From: Candidatus Aquabacterium excrementipullorum
GTDB taxonomy: Bacteria; Pseudomonadota; Gammaproteobacteria; Burkholderiales; Burkholderiaceae_C
DNA length: 64,000 nucleotides
Assembly: GCA_019112875.1 (NCBI GenBank)
Contig: DXIO01000147.1
Coordinates: forward strand, 28,735-92,734
Direction: 5' to 3'
The stretch's first letter is position 1. Every line of letters starts with the position of its first letter. The position numbers and the translations under genes were made by a program. Under the pieces are notes generated by a model, which saw only the letters and a list, made by a program, of their open reading frames with translations, made no database searches and was not told the DNA's origin. This document shows positions 26,276-35,352 of this stretch, piece after piece.

Positions 26276-26887
26276 ATGAACAAGCTGAACAAACGCCGTC
26301 CGCTCAAGCAGTGGCTGGCGGTGTTGGCGGCGGCTGGGGCATGCCTGATGGCCGTGCCCGGTCAAGCCGCGGAAGTCGCCGGCGTGACGCTGGATGACGC
26401 GGCCACGCTGTCGGGGCAGCCCCTGGTGCTCAATGGCCTGGGCCTGCGCTCCAAGATGTTCATCAAGGTCTACGTGGTGGGCCTGTACCTGCCGCGCAAG
26501 GAAACACGGGCCGCCGATGTGCTGGCCATGCCGGGTGCCAAGCGCGTGCAGCTGGTGATGATGCGGGACGTGGGCAGCGAATTGCTGGCCGACAGCCTAT
26601 CCAAGGGCCTGGCCGAGAACACCAGCAAGGCCGAACTGGCGCAGTTGCAGCCGCGCGTGGAGGTGCTCAAGGCCACGATGAAATCACTGGGCGAGGCACA
26701 CAAGGGCTCGCGCATCCAGCTGGATTTCCAGCCTGGCGCGGGCACGCACGTGACAGTGGACGGCAAGGCCGTGGGCAACGACATCCCCGGTGAAGACTTC
26801 TACCGGGCGCTGCTGCGCATCTGGATCGGCGACGAAGTGGCGTCCAAGCCCTTGAAGGCCGAGTTGCTCGGCCTGCCGCCGACCTGA
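26276..26887 (+). CDS. Secreted chalcone isomerase-like protein
   Basis: This 203-residue protein has a signal peptide (WLAVLAAAGACLMAVPGQAA) and a chalcone isomerase-like domain: GLGLRSKMFIKVYVVGLYLP near residue 55, VQLVMMRDVGSELLADSLSK, and the end DFYRALLRIWIGDEVASKPL. Bacterial members are exported and are mostly uncharacterised; they are not expected to make flavonoids. Some bind fatty acids. The start at 26276 gives a normal signal sequence. It stands alone, divergent from the MerR gene and convergent with ubiE. Confidence 0.88.
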   Translation: MNKLNKRRPLKQWLAVLAAAGACLMAVPGQAAEVAGVTLDDAATLSGQPLVLNGLGLRSKMFIKVYVVGLYLPRKETRAADVLAMPGAKRVQLVMMRDVGSELLADSLSKGLAENTSKAELAQLQPRVEVLKATMKSLGEAHKGSRIQLDFQPGAGTHVTVDGKAVGNDIPGEDFYRALLRIWIGDEVASKPLKAELLGLPPT

Positions 26888-26906
26888 TCGTCGGCGGTTT
26901 TCGGGC

Positions 26907-27638
26907 TCAGCACTTCAGGCCCATGTGCAGGGCCACGACGCCGCCGGTCATGTTGTGCACATCGACATGGCCAAAGCCGGCGTCCTTCATCATGGACTTG
27001 AGCGTGGCCTGATCGGGGTGCATGCGGATGGACTCGGCCAGGTAGCGGTAGCTCTCTTCGTCGTTGGCGACGAGCTTGCCGATCTTGGGCAGGATCTTGA
27101 ACGAGTACCAGTCATAGGTCTTCTCCAGCGGCTTGGCCACTTTCGAGAACTCCAGCACCAGCAGGCGCCCGCCCGGCTTGAGCACGCGGCACATCTCTGC
27201 CAGGGCCTTGTCCTTGTGCGTCATGTTGCGCAGCCCGAAGGCCACGGTGACGATGTCGAAGGTGTTCTCGGGAAAGGGCAGCTTCTCGGCGTCGCACAGC
27301 GTGGTGGGCAGCATCACGCCGGCGTTGACCAGGCGGTCGCGGCCGGTGGCCAGCATGGCCTCGTTGATGTCGGTGTGCACCACGGTGCCGCGCGGGCCCA
27401 CGCGCTTGGCGAAGGCCTGGGCCAGGTCGCCCGTGCCGCCGGCGATGTCCAGCACCTTGTGGCCTTCGCGCACGCCGCTGGCGGCGATGGTGTAGGCCTT
27501 CCACAGGCGGTGCAGGCCCATCGACATCAGGTCGTTCATGATGTCGTACTTGCCGGCCACGGAGTCGAAGACGCCGCGCACGCGCGAGGCCTTCTGGGAT
27601 TCGTCGACGGTCTCGAAACCGAAGTGGGTGTCGCTCAT
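26907..27638 (-). CDS. ubiE: Ubiquinone/menaquinone biosynthesis C-methyltransferase
   Basis: This 243-residue SAM-dependent enzyme methylates the ring carbon of the demethylated quinone precursor. The SAM motif I is [20 protein letters not shown]. The UbiE signatures are [20 protein letters not shown] near the N-terminus and the middle [20 protein letters not shown], with [16 protein letters not shown] after it. Length and motifs are canonical. In this group ubiquinone is the expected product. It lies in the same direction as the downstream genes on the minus strand but is 20 bases from the flavoprotein gene's 3' end, so it may be cotranscribed after it. Confidence 0.96.
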   Translation of the reverse strand: MSDTHFGFETVDESQKASRVRGVFDSVAGKYDIMNDLMSMGLHRLWKAYTIAASGVREGHKVLDIAGGTGDLAQAFAKRVGPRGTVVHTDINEAMLATGRDRLVNAGVMLPTTLCDAEKLPFPENTFDIVTVAFGLRNMTHKDKALAEMCRVLKPGGRLLVLEFSKVAKPLEKTYDWYSFKILPKIGKLVANDEESYRYLAESIRMHPDQATLKSMMKDAGFGHVDVHNMTGGVVALHMGLKC

Positions 27639-27658
27639 GCGCGCATCTTAGCGCGGGC

Positions 27659-28942
27659 TCAAGGTTTGCCGGCGGCGATGGCCCTTGCGCAGGCCATGGC
27701 ACTGGACCAGGCCCACTGGAAGTTGTAGCCGCCCAGCCAACCGGTCACGTCCACCACCTCGCCGATGAAATACAGGCCTGGGCGCAGCTTGCTCTCCATG
27801 GTCTGTGAGCTGAGTTCGCGGGTATCGACACCGCCGGCCGTGACCTCGGCCTTGGCGTAGCCCTCGGTGCCGCTGGGCGTGATGGACCAGGCGTTGGCCG
27901 ATTGGCCCAGGGCATCCAGGTCCTTGTCCTTCAGTTCAGCGACGGCGGCGGTGTCCTGCAGTGCGGGGTGGCGCGTGGCGGCATCGTGCAGCCAAGCCTG
28001 GGCCAGGCGCTGGGGCACGGCCTCGGGCAGGGCGTCTTTCCAGGCGGTGGAGAGCTGGCGGCGGGAGCCTTGCTTGGCCTCGCGCAGGGCGGCTGCCAGG
28101 TCGATGCCGGGCGCCAGGTCGATGGTCAAAGGCTGGCCGGGCACCCAGAAACTGGAGATCTGCAGGATGGCCGGGCCGCTCAGGCCGCGGTGGGTGAACA
28201 GCAGGTCTTCGTCGAAACTGACGGGTTTGACCTTGTGCTTGCCCTTGGCGTTCTCGGGCGCGGCGGGTGTCGCCGTGACCGTGACGGGAAGCGCCACCCC
28301 GGCCAGCGCCACCCAGCGTGCCCATTGCGTGGCATCGAAGGTCAAGGGCGCCAGGGCAGGGCGCAAGGGCACGATGCGGTGCCCGAACTGCTGTGCCAGG
28401 CGCTGGCCGAAGTCCGTCGCGCCGATCTTCGGGATGGACAGGCCGCCGGTCGCGATCACGACATGGCCCGTGCGGACCACGCCTTGGTCGGTATCGACCT
28501 CGAAACGGTGGCCGCCTTTGGTGGGGGCATCCACGGCGCGAACGGCCTTCACGCCACAGGGCTGGCGCCGCGTCACGCCACCGCGCTCGCATTCGGTCAA
28601 CAGCAGGTCGATGATCTGCTGGCTGCTGCCGTCGCAGAACAGCTGGCCCTTGTGCTTTTCGTGGAAGGCGATGCCGTGCTTGCGCACCAGGTCGATGAAA
28701 TCGCCGCAGGTGTACTGCGCCAGCGCGGAGCGGCAGAAATGCGGGTTCTCGCTCAGGTAGTTGGCGGGCAGGGCTTCGCGGTTGGTGAAGTTGCAGCGGC
28801 CGCCGCCGGAGATGCGGATCTTCTCAGCCACCTTGGCGGCATGGTCGAGCAGCAGCACGCGCAGGCCGAGCTGGCCAGCCGCACCGGCACAGAAAAGACC
28901 GGCGGCACCAGCGCCGATCACGACGACATCGAAGTCGGACAT
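27659..28942 (-). CDS. BaiN/HI0933-type FAD-dependent oxidoreductase (TIGR00275)
   Basis: This protein of about 427 residues has the FAD Rossmann motif VVVIGAGAAGLFCAGAAG and the family signature KIRISGGGRCNFTN near residue 45. A middle substrate domain begins near residue 190. The end reads ELSSQTMESKLRPGLYFIGE and then GGYNFQWAWSSAMACARA, diagnostic of the family. Biochemical roles are mostly unknown; the name-giving BaiN acts on bile acids, which is unlikely here. The ATG at 28942 or the GTG directly before it can start. It is 31 bases from the GGDQF gene. Confidence 0.9.
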   Translation of the reverse strand: MSDFDVVVIGAGAAGLFCAGAAGQLGLRVLLLDHAAKVAEKIRISGGGRCNFTNREALPANYLSENPHFCRSALAQYTCGDFIDLVRKHGIAFHEKHKGQLFCDGSSQQIIDLLLTECERGGVTRRQPCGVKAVRAVDAPTKGGHRFEVDTDQGVVRTGHVVIATGGLSIPKIGATDFGQRLAQQFGHRIVPLRPALAPLTFDATQWARWVALAGVALPVTVTATPAAPENAKGKHKVKPVSFDEDLLFTHRGLSGPAILQISSFWVPGQPLTIDLAPGIDLAAALREAKQGSRRQLSTAWKDALPEAVPQRLAQAWLHDAATRHPALQDTAAVAELKDKDLDALGQSANAWSITPSGTEGYAKAEVTAGGVDTRELSSQTMESKLRPGLYFIGEVVDVTGWLGGYNFQWAWSSAMACARAIAAGKP

Positions 28943-28973
28943 CACGTAGAGAAAGTCAGGAAAAGGAAGGCGC

Positions 28974-30281
28974 TCAGGAGCGCACGGGTTTGAAGGCCTG
29001 GACCGTGGTCACGGTGGCCGCGCCCTGGGTGTCGACATCGGCCACCACGGCACGTCCAGCGCCTTGCCGCTTGGCCTCGGCCACGGCCTCGGTGGCGCGG
29101 TGGATGGCGTGGTCCATGGTTTCCTGCTCCTGTACCTGGATGATGCCCACGCTCAGCCCCACGGTTTCGCGGTTGGAGCCGCGCTCTTGCTGCTTGTCGT
29201 GCACCAGGCGCGCCATGCGGGTGGCCACGTGCAGGGCATCCTGCGGTGTCGTGTCGGGCAGCAGGGCGATGAATTGGTCGCCACCCAGCCGACCAACCAG
29301 GTCGCGGCCGCGCAACATCGAGCGGGCCACGCCCGACACCAGCCGCAAGGCCGTGTCGCCCGCCGCGTGGCCGTGCACTTCGTTGAGGTGTTTGAAGCCG
29401 TCGATGTCGAACAGCATCAGCGCGCAGGCCCCAGGCGGCGACAGGCGCACCGTCTGCTGCGCCATCTCCTGGAAGTGGCGGCGGTTGGGCAACTGCGTGA
29501 GCATGTCGAAATCGACCATCAGCCGCAGTTGGCGCTGGGATTCGCGCAGGTCCTGCTCTGTGCGCTCGTAAGTCAGCAGCAAGCCCATGTAAACCGCGAA
29601 GATCACCGCCACCGTGAGCGTCAGGCTCAGGAAGGGCTGCTGCACGAAGGTGTTCGGATCGGGCACCTGCACGCCCCACAGGCGGATGCCTTCGAGCAAT
29701 CGGGGGATCTGCACGACCACGCCCAGCGCCATGAACAGCAAGAAGGCCTTGAGGTGCGGGCTTTCGCGCCATTCGCGGATGGACCACACCATCCAGCAGG
29801 CGTAGGCATAGCCCGCGATGCTGGACATGGTGAACGAAGCCACGCGGCCGCCGGCGTCGTCCGGCGCATGCGACCACACCACCAGCCACCACAGGAAGCC
29901 GCCCACCAGCACGACCTGGTCGCCCCAGGGCGGCACGGGCAGCTCCGAGCGCACGTAGAAGCGCCGCATGCCGCTGAGCATGGTGATGGGCCATTGCAGG
30001 GCCAGCAGCACCGAGAGCGCGAACAGGGCAGGGTGCTCGTGCCGGTAGAGGGTGCACACAGCGCCGGCCAGGTTGAACCACTGCGCCCAGACCCACCACC
30101 AGAAGCCCCGGTAGGTGCGCTGCGTCAGGCCCACGAAGGTCATGATGCCGGCGGCCGTGGCCATCACCACGATCGTGGTGAAGAACAGCGTGGGGGCGTG
30201 CAAGGGCTCCAGAACGGCCATGGGCTTGGGCGTGGTGGTCGGGTGCGTGGTCGAAGTCGAGCACAATCCGGGCACTGTCAC
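28974..30281 (-). CDS. Seven-helix membrane GGDEF-domain protein with a GGDQF active site
   Basis: This 435-residue protein has six to seven transmembrane helices over about 30-235, including FFTTIVVMATAAGIMTFVGL and FLSLTLTVAVIFAVYMGLLL. A GGDEF domain follows (about 265-420): DFDMLTQLPNRRHF, LMLFDIDGFKHLNEVHGHAA, and RLGGDQFIALLPD. The signature is GGDQF, with Gln in place of the fourth-position Glu. The metal-binding Asp of position three is kept, so activity may be reduced but is not excluded. RGRD five residues before GGDQF could be an inhibitory site. Start GTG 30281 has GGGAG upstream; ATG 30221 is the alternative. Confidence 0.88.
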   Translation of the reverse strand: MTVPGLCSTSTTHPTTTPKPMAVLEPLHAPTLFFTTIVVMATAAGIMTFVGLTQRTYRGFWWWVWAQWFNLAGAVCTLYRHEHPALFALSVLLALQWPITMLSGMRRFYVRSELPVPPWGDQVVLVGGFLWWLVVWSHAPDDAGGRVASFTMSSIAGYAYACWMVWSIREWRESPHLKAFLLFMALGVVVQIPRLLEGIRLWGVQVPDPNTFVQQPFLSLTLTVAVIFAVYMGLLLTYERTEQDLRESQRQLRLMVDFDMLTQLPNRRHFQEMAQQTVRLSPPGACALMLFDIDGFKHLNEVHGHAAGDTALRLVSGVARSMLRGRDLVGRLGGDQFIALLPDTTPQDALHVATRMARLVHDKQQERGSNRETVGLSVGIIQVQEQETMDHAIHRATEAVAEAKRQGAGRAVVADVDTQGAATVTTVQAFKPVRS

Positions 30282-30369
30282 TGTGCTCCCGATCGCGCCT
30301 GTCTGGTGTCGCGATTATCCCGGGGGCGGGCCTGACTGGAACCCTGTTGTTTTTTTGGAGCACGCAATC

Positions 30370-31185
30370 ATGGCGATGGACGTCGTTGACTACGAGATCA
30401 AGGGCAGCGAGATGCAGTTCGTGGAGGTTGAGCTCGACCCCGGCGAAGCGGCCATCGGCGAGGCCGGCAGCATGATGTTCATGGATGGGAGCATCGAGAT
30501 GGACACCGTCTTCGGCGACGGCTCGCAGCAGCAAGGCGGCCTGTTCGGCAAGCTGCTGGGCGCCGGCAAGCGGATGATCACGGGGGAATCGCTCTTCACC
30601 ACCGTCTACACGAACCAGGGCTCGGGCAAGAAACGCGTGGCGTTTGCCGCCCCGTATCCGGGCAAGATCATCCCGATGGACCTGGCCCAGCTGGGCGGCA
30701 CGCTGCTGTGCCAGAAGGATTCCTTCCTGTGCGCGGCGCGCGGGGTATCGCTGGGCATCGGCTTCCAGCGCAGGCTGGGCGCCGGCTTCTTCGGCGGCGA
30801 GGGCTTCATCATGCAGAAGCTCGAGGGCGACGGCCTGGCCTTCGTACACGCGGGCGGCACCTTGCTGCGGCGTGATCTGCAGGCTGGCGAGGTGCTGATG
30901 GTGGACACCGGCTGCGTGGTGGCCTACACGCCCAATGTGGATTTCGACATCCAGTACGTCGGCAAGATCAAGACGGCCCTGTTCGGCGGCGAGGGCATCT
31001 TCCTGGCCAAGCTGAGCGGCCCGGGCACGGTGTGGCTGCAGAGCCTGCCGTTCTCGCGCCTGGCTTCGCGCATTTTCGCTGCGGCGCCGCAAAACGGCGG
31101 AGGCCGACGCGAGGAGGGCTCCTTGCTGGCCGGCGTGGCGGGCGGTGGCGTTCTGGGTGGCCTGCTGGGCGGCGACAGCGATTGA
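30370..31185 (+). CDS. TIGR00266/AIM24 family protein
   Basis: This 271-residue protein has the AIM24 beta-helical fold. Landmarks are MQFVEVELDPGEAAIGEAGS, MMFMDGSIEMDTV, GEGFIMQKLEGDGLAFVHAG near residue 150, and YTPNVDFDIQYVGKIKTALF. The C-terminus is a glycine-rich tail (LLAGVAGGGVLGGLLGG). Bacterial members have no settled role; the mitochondrial namesake affects inner-membrane structure. The ATG at 30370 has GGAG nine bases upstream and fits the family start. It is divergent from the GGDQF gene. Confidence 0.9.
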   Translation: MAMDVVDYEIKGSEMQFVEVELDPGEAAIGEAGSMMFMDGSIEMDTVFGDGSQQQGGLFGKLLGAGKRMITGESLFTTVYTNQGSGKKRVAFAAPYPGKIIPMDLAQLGGTLLCQKDSFLCAARGVSLGIGFQRRLGAGFFGGEGFIMQKLEGDGLAFVHAGGTLLRRDLQAGEVLMVDTGCVVAYTPNVDFDIQYVGKIKTALFGGEGIFLAKLSGPGTVWLQSLPFSRLASRIFAAAPQNGGGRREEGSLLAGVAGGGVLGGLLGGDSD

Positions 31186-31263
31186 CCTGTCCGTCCCAAG
31201 GCCGCACTCACGTCAGCGCAACCCCCGATTCATGCGTTTGACCTGGGTCGGCCTGAGGGGCTG

Positions 31264-32379
31264 ATGGGCCGCGTAAACTGCGCGGTTCGATTGCAGGTGA
31301 CCGAATTGACTCAACGTGGCTTCCCCCAGGCGCGCATGCGCCGGTCCTTCATGCTGTCCGGTGTGCGTTACGCGCTGTCGGGTCTGGCCATCTCGGCGCT
31401 GCCCACCGCGTGGGCCCAGGGCGCCTCGGCGCCGGTCGGCCCGCTGGCCAAGGCCGCCAAACCGCCGATCTTCGTGCTGAACTCGCTGGACGCCAACGTC
31501 AGCGTGATCGATCCGGTCACCTTCAAGGAGATCAAGCGCATCCCGACGGGCAAGGAGCCGCACCACCTGTACCTCACGCCGGATGAGCGCTCGCTGCTGG
31601 TGGCCAATGCCCTGAGCGACACCATCACCCTGCTGGACCCGCTCACCGGCGACATCCAGAAGGTGATCGGCGGCATCTCCGACCCGTACCAGCTGCGCTT
31701 CTCGCCGGACATGAAATGGTTCATCACGGCGGCCAACCGCCTGGACCACGTCGACATCTACCGCGTGAGCTACACCCAGCCCGCCGGCCTGAACTTCACG
31801 CTGGCCAAACGCATCCCCAGCGGCAAGACGCCCAGCCACATCACCATCGACAGCAAGAGCACCGTCACCTACGTGTCCATGCAAGACAGCGACGAACTGA
31901 TCGCCATCGACCTGGCCACGCAGACGCCGCGCTGGAAGGTGCCCGTGGGCAAGATGCCCGCCGACGTCTTCCTGACGCCGGACGATCGTTTCCTGCTGCT
32001 GGGCCTGACGGGCGACAAGTTCGTCGAGGTCTACGACGTGCGCGGCCCCAAGCCGGTGCTGGTCAAGCGCATCGAAACGGGGGAGGGCGCGCACGCCTTC
32101 CGCGCCTGGGGCGACAAGCGCCACCTGCTGGTCAGCAACCGCGTGGCCAACACCATCAGCCGCATCGACCTGCAGACCTTCACCGTGGTGGCCAACTACC
32201 CGGCCCCGGGTGGCCCGGACTGCATGGACGTGCTGTCCGATGGCAAGACCATCCTGACCACCTCGCGCTGGGCCCGCAAGCTCACCTACATCGACACCGT
32301 GCAGGGCAAGGTGATCCGCCAGGTCAAGGTGGGCCGTTCGCCGCACGGGGTCTGGACGCTGGACCATGCGCCGCGCTGA
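31264..32379 (+). CDS. Periplasmic YncE-like beta-propeller (YVTN repeats)
   Basis: This protein of up to 371 residues has a signal sequence (MRRSFMLSGVRYALSGLAIS, then ALPTAWAQ) and a seven-bladed propeller. Repeats recur about every 43 residues: FVLNSLDANVSVIDPVTFKE, LLVANALSDTITLLDPLTGD, LLVSNRVANTISRIDLQTFT, LTYIDTVQGKVIRQVKVG. YncE-like proteins bind ligands or DNA in the periplasm; the role is not known. A strong GAGGGG precedes the ATG at 31264, but a start at 31336 gives a better-sized signal peptide. It overlaps the deacetylase gene by 14 bases, so the two are coupled. Confidence 0.87.
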   Translation: MGRVNCAVRLQVTELTQRGFPQARMRRSFMLSGVRYALSGLAISALPTAWAQGASAPVGPLAKAAKPPIFVLNSLDANVSVIDPVTFKEIKRIPTGKEPHHLYLTPDERSLLVANALSDTITLLDPLTGDIQKVIGGISDPYQLRFSPDMKWFITAANRLDHVDIYRVSYTQPAGLNFTLAKRIPSGKTPSHITIDSKSTVTYVSMQDSDELIAIDLATQTPRWKVPVGKMPADVFLTPDDRFLLLGLTGDKFVEVYDVRGPKPVLVKRIETGEGAHAFRAWGDKRHLLVSNRVANTISRIDLQTFTVVANYPAPGGPDCMDVLSDGKTILTTSRWARKLTYIDTVQGKVIRQVKVGRSPHGVWTLDHAPR

Positions 32380-33262
32380 AGGCGGGTCAAGGCGGCGCAG
32401 GCTGCTTCAGGGCGTGTTGGCGCTGCTCACGGCGACATCCGCCTGGGCTGCACCTGCCTCCTCGTCGGGCGTCGCGCCCAAGCCCGCCCAAAGCGGCGCG
32501 ACCTGCCAGCACCCCGTCTACCTCACCTTCGACACAGGCCACATGGGCGTGGCCACGCTGATCGCCGACGTGCTCAAGCGCCAGCAGGTGCATGTCACCT
32601 TCTTCCTGGCCAGCGAGCGCACCCGGGCCGTGGGCGATCGCCCGGAAGGCACAACGCTCGACGAGCATTGGGCCCCCTGGTGGAAGGCCATGGCCGCCCA
32701 AGGGCACGATTTCGGCTCCCACACCTGGGACCATCTGATCTGGCGCAAGGACACCCCCACCGGCTTCGCATTCCGCCCCACCGCTGGCCCGAAGAACGGC
32801 CAGACCGTGGCACTGACGCCGCCCGAATACTGCGAGGAACTGGCCCGCAGCGCCCAGCGCTTCCAGGCCATGACGGGCCAGCCCATGCGCGCCATCTTCC
32901 GCGCCCCGGCAGGCAAGACCTCGCCCAAGCTGCTGGCCGCCGCCCGCGCCTGTGGCTGGCACCACGTGCCCTGGACGGCCGCCGGCTTCCTGGGTGACGA
33001 ACTCCCCAGCGACCGCTACCCCAACGACCAGTTGCTGCGCCAGGCGCTGGCCAAGGTTCGCGAGGGCGACATCCTGCTGGCGCACCTGGGCATCTGGTCG
33101 CGCCAGGAACCCTGGGCGCCATCCGTGCTCGAACCCCTGATCGTCGGCTTGAAGGCCAAGGGCTTGTGCTTTGCCACCTTGCGCGATCATCCAGATTACC
33201 GGGGTGTCGGCAACGCGCCCCGGGCAAGTGACGCACAAGTGACGTACGCGACGGAGCATTGA
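32366..33262 (+). CDS. Secreted polysaccharide deacetylase family protein (CE4/NodB)
   Basis: This 298-residue protein has a signal peptide (RRLLQGVLALLTATSAWAA) and a NodB domain. Motif 1 is YLTFDTGHMG, where the usual TFDDG has Thr in place of the metal-binding second Asp. Motif 2 is FGSHTWDHLIW with both metal-binding His. Motif 3 is RAPAGKTSP, and the C-terminal DILLAHLGIW supplies a catalytic-pocket His. It would deacetylate an N-acetyl sugar polymer in the periplasm, if the Asp change allows. It overlaps the propeller gene and is followed after 4 bases by the sterol desaturase-like gene. Confidence 0.87.
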   Translation: MRRAEGGSRRRRLLQGVLALLTATSAWAAPASSSGVAPKPAQSGATCQHPVYLTFDTGHMGVATLIADVLKRQQVHVTFFLASERTRAVGDRPEGTTLDEHWAPWWKAMAAQGHDFGSHTWDHLIWRKDTPTGFAFRPTAGPKNGQTVALTPPEYCEELARSAQRFQAMTGQPMRAIFRAPAGKTSPKLLAAARACGWHHVPWTAAGFLGDELPSDRYPNDQLLRQALAKVREGDILLAHLGIWSRQEPWAPSVLEPLIVGLKAKGLCFATLRDHPDYRGVGNAPRASDAQVTYATEH

Positions 33263-33266
33263 AGGC

Positions 33267-34256
33267 ATGTGGGATACATGGATCGCCTGGCTGTCTGACC
33301 AGTTCGGATCGCTGCAGCAGGGGCTGTTCGAGCACGCCGTGCAGCCGCTGCTGTTCGGGCTGGGCTGGGGCAACCTGCTCGAAGACGCGTTTGACGCCAC
33401 CGGCTGGCTGCTGGTGGGCATCGTGCAACTGCTGGTGATGCTGGCCGTGTTCTGGCCGCTGCAGCGCTGGCGCCCGGTCGAATCCATCACCGACCGCAAG
33501 GCCGTGCGTGTCGACATCCTCTACACCCTCATCCACCGCCTGGGCCTGTTCCGGGTGGCGCTGTTCTTCTCCATTGAGCCAGTACTCGATGGCGTGTTCG
33601 GCTGGGCCAGCGTGAACGATGTGAACGGCTTCCAGCTCGATGCCCTGGTGGCGCCGCTGTGGCCCGGTGTCACGGACACGGCCTGGCTCAGCTTTCTGCT
33701 CTATCTGCTGGTCTTCGATTTCGTCGATTACTGGATCCACCGGGGCCAGCACGGCCTGAACCGCTGGTGGGCCTTGCATTCGCTGCACCACAGCCAGCGC
33801 CAGATGACCATGTGGAGCGACAACCGCAACCACGTGATCGACGACCTGCTGCGCGACATGATCATCGTCATCGTGGCGCGCGTGATCGGCGTGCCGCCGG
33901 GGCAGTTCATCGCGCTGGTGGCGCTCACGCAGCTGGTCGAGAGCCTCTCGCATGCCAACGTGCGCATGAGCTTCGGCCCGTTGCTGGAGCGCCTGGTGGT
34001 GGGGCCGCGCTTCCACCGCGTGCACCACGGCATCGCGATCGGGCATGAATCCAACGGGCCGCACTCGCTGGGCGGCTGCAACTTCGCGGTGCTGTTCCCG
34101 GTGTGGGACATCGTCTTCCGCACGGCCGATTTCCGCACGCCGGTGCAGCCCACGGGCATCCGCGACCAACTGCCAGAGCATGGCGCGCGTGACTACGGCC
34201 AAGGCTTCTGGGCGCAGCAGTGGCTGGGCCTCAAGCGCCTGGCCGGTCGAGGCTGA
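33267..34256 (+). CDS. Sterol desaturase / fatty acid hydroxylase family membrane protein
   Basis: This 329-residue protein has about five transmembrane segments and the histidine clusters of the di-iron hydroxylase superfamily: DYWIHRGQHGLNRWWALHSL (HRGQH), HHSQRQM, DNRNHVID and RFHRVHHGI. Bacterial members act on lipids, carotenoids or sterol-like substrates; the exact one here is unknown. Iron ligands look complete. It lies four bases after the deacetylase gene, so an envelope-modifying operon with the propeller protein is possible. Start MWDTWIAWLSDQ. Confidence 0.88.
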   Translation: MWDTWIAWLSDQFGSLQQGLFEHAVQPLLFGLGWGNLLEDAFDATGWLLVGIVQLLVMLAVFWPLQRWRPVESITDRKAVRVDILYTLIHRLGLFRVALFFSIEPVLDGVFGWASVNDVNGFQLDALVAPLWPGVTDTAWLSFLLYLLVFDFVDYWIHRGQHGLNRWWALHSLHHSQRQMTMWSDNRNHVIDDLLRDMIIVIVARVIGVPPGQFIALVALTQLVESLSHANVRMSFGPLLERLVVGPRFHRVHHGIAIGHESNGPHSLGGCNFAVLFPVWDIVFRTADFRTPVQPTGIRDQLPEHGARDYGQGFWAQQWLGLKRLAGRG

Positions 34257-34314
34257 TCCCTTTGCATCATCCCCGGCGTTGACCCGCTGCGGGCGCTGTT
34301 GATCCGCCTTGGGT

Positions 34315-35352
34315 ATGCTGGCGGACATGCAGATGCCCGCATCCAACCCGACATCGCCGCCCCTGGGGAACCGCCCGGCCACCTTGGCTTCGGCCTCCGT
34401 CGTGGACGCCGCCTGGCGCGCCATGCTGTATTGCCTGCACCCCAGGGTGATCTGGCTGTCCCTGTTGCCCGTGATCCTGCCCATGGTGTGCCTGGGGCTG
34501 CTGGCCTGGTGGGGATGGGATGGCGCGGTGGCGCAGATGCGCGCCTGGCTGGACACATGGTCCTTGAGCCAGACCTTGCTCGGCTGGCTCGATGGCCTGG
34601 GCGCCACGGGTTTTCGCGCCGTGCTGGCCCCGCTGCTGGTCGTGATCGTGAGCGTGCCGGTGGTGGTTGTGATCTGCCTGCTGGTGGTGGCCACGATGAT
34701 GACGCCAGCCATCGTCAAGCTGGTGGCGCAAAGGCGGTTCCCGGCCCTGGAAGAGCGCCGGGGCGGCCGCTGGTGGGCCTCGCTGGGTTGGTCCTTTGGT
34801 GCCACCATCGTGGCCTTGCTGGCGCTGTTCGTGTCGCTGCCACTGTGGCTCATCCCGCCGTTCGCGCTGGTGCTGCCGCCGGTGATCTGGGGCTGGCTCA
34901 CCTACCGCGTGATGGCCTACGACACCCTGGCCGATCACGCCAGCGTCAAGGAGCGCCAGCAACTGTTGAAAGAGCGTCGCTCGGCCCTGCTGGCCATCGG
35001 CGTGATCACCGGGTACCTCGGTGCGGCGCCCGCGGCGCTGTGGGCGCTGAGCGCCTTCACCATCATCTTCGCCCCGGTTTTGGTGGTGGTGTCAGTGTGG
35101 CTCTACACCTTGGTGTTCGCCTTCTCCAGCCTGTGGTTCGCTCACTACCTGCTGGCGGCCTTGCAGATCCACCGCGCATCGGAGGCGCGGGCCGTGCCCG
35201 TCAGCGAGTTGCGTCCGGCCGACGCCATGCCGCGCGCGCCCGAGCATGCGCCGGACACCACGGTGATCGACGTGCCGGCCCGCGAGGTGCCCAATGCGTC
35301 CGGCGGCTTCACGCCGCTTCCCCCGCAATCTTCCCACCCAGGCTCCCCATGA
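34315..35352 (+). CDS. EI24 domain-containing inner-membrane protein
   Basis: This protein of about 345 residues has six to seven helices and resembles the EI24/CysZ family. The first helices are LSLLPVILPMVCLGLLAWW and VLAPLLVVIVSVPVVVVICL, the latter followed by ATMMTPAIVKLVA. The region TYRVMAYDTLADHASVKERQ after it is typical of betaproteobacterial EI24 proteins. The C-terminal 60 residues are polar and Pro-rich. CysZ imports sulfate, but the function of this branch is not established. ATG 34315 is used; 34327 is equally possible. The stop overlaps the next start (ATGA). Confidence 0.86.
   Translation: MLADMQMPASNPTSPPLGNRPATLASASVVDAAWRAMLYCLHPRVIWLSLLPVILPMVCLGLLAWWGWDGAVAQMRAWLDTWSLSQTLLGWLDGLGATGFRAVLAPLLVVIVSVPVVVVICLLVVATMMTPAIVKLVAQRRFPALEERRGGRWWASLGWSFGATIVALLALFVSLPLWLIPPFALVLPPVIWGWLTYRVMAYDTLADHASVKERQQLLKERRSALLAIGVITGYLGAAPAALWALSAFTIIFAPVLVVVSVWLYTLVFAFSSLWFAHYLLAALQIHRASEARAVPVSELRPADAMPRAPEHAPDTTVIDVPAREVPNASGGFTPLPPQSSHPGSP

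Noticed and set aside
28942..31092. Minus-strand open frame of 716 codons across two genes
   Set aside because: It crosses the AIM24 gene antisense and the GGDQF gene out of frame, and shows no recognisable domain.
32595..34901. Minus-strand open frame of 768 codons
   Set aside because: It is antisense to the deacetylase, sterol desaturase-like and EI24 genes, all of which have clear motifs on the plus strand.
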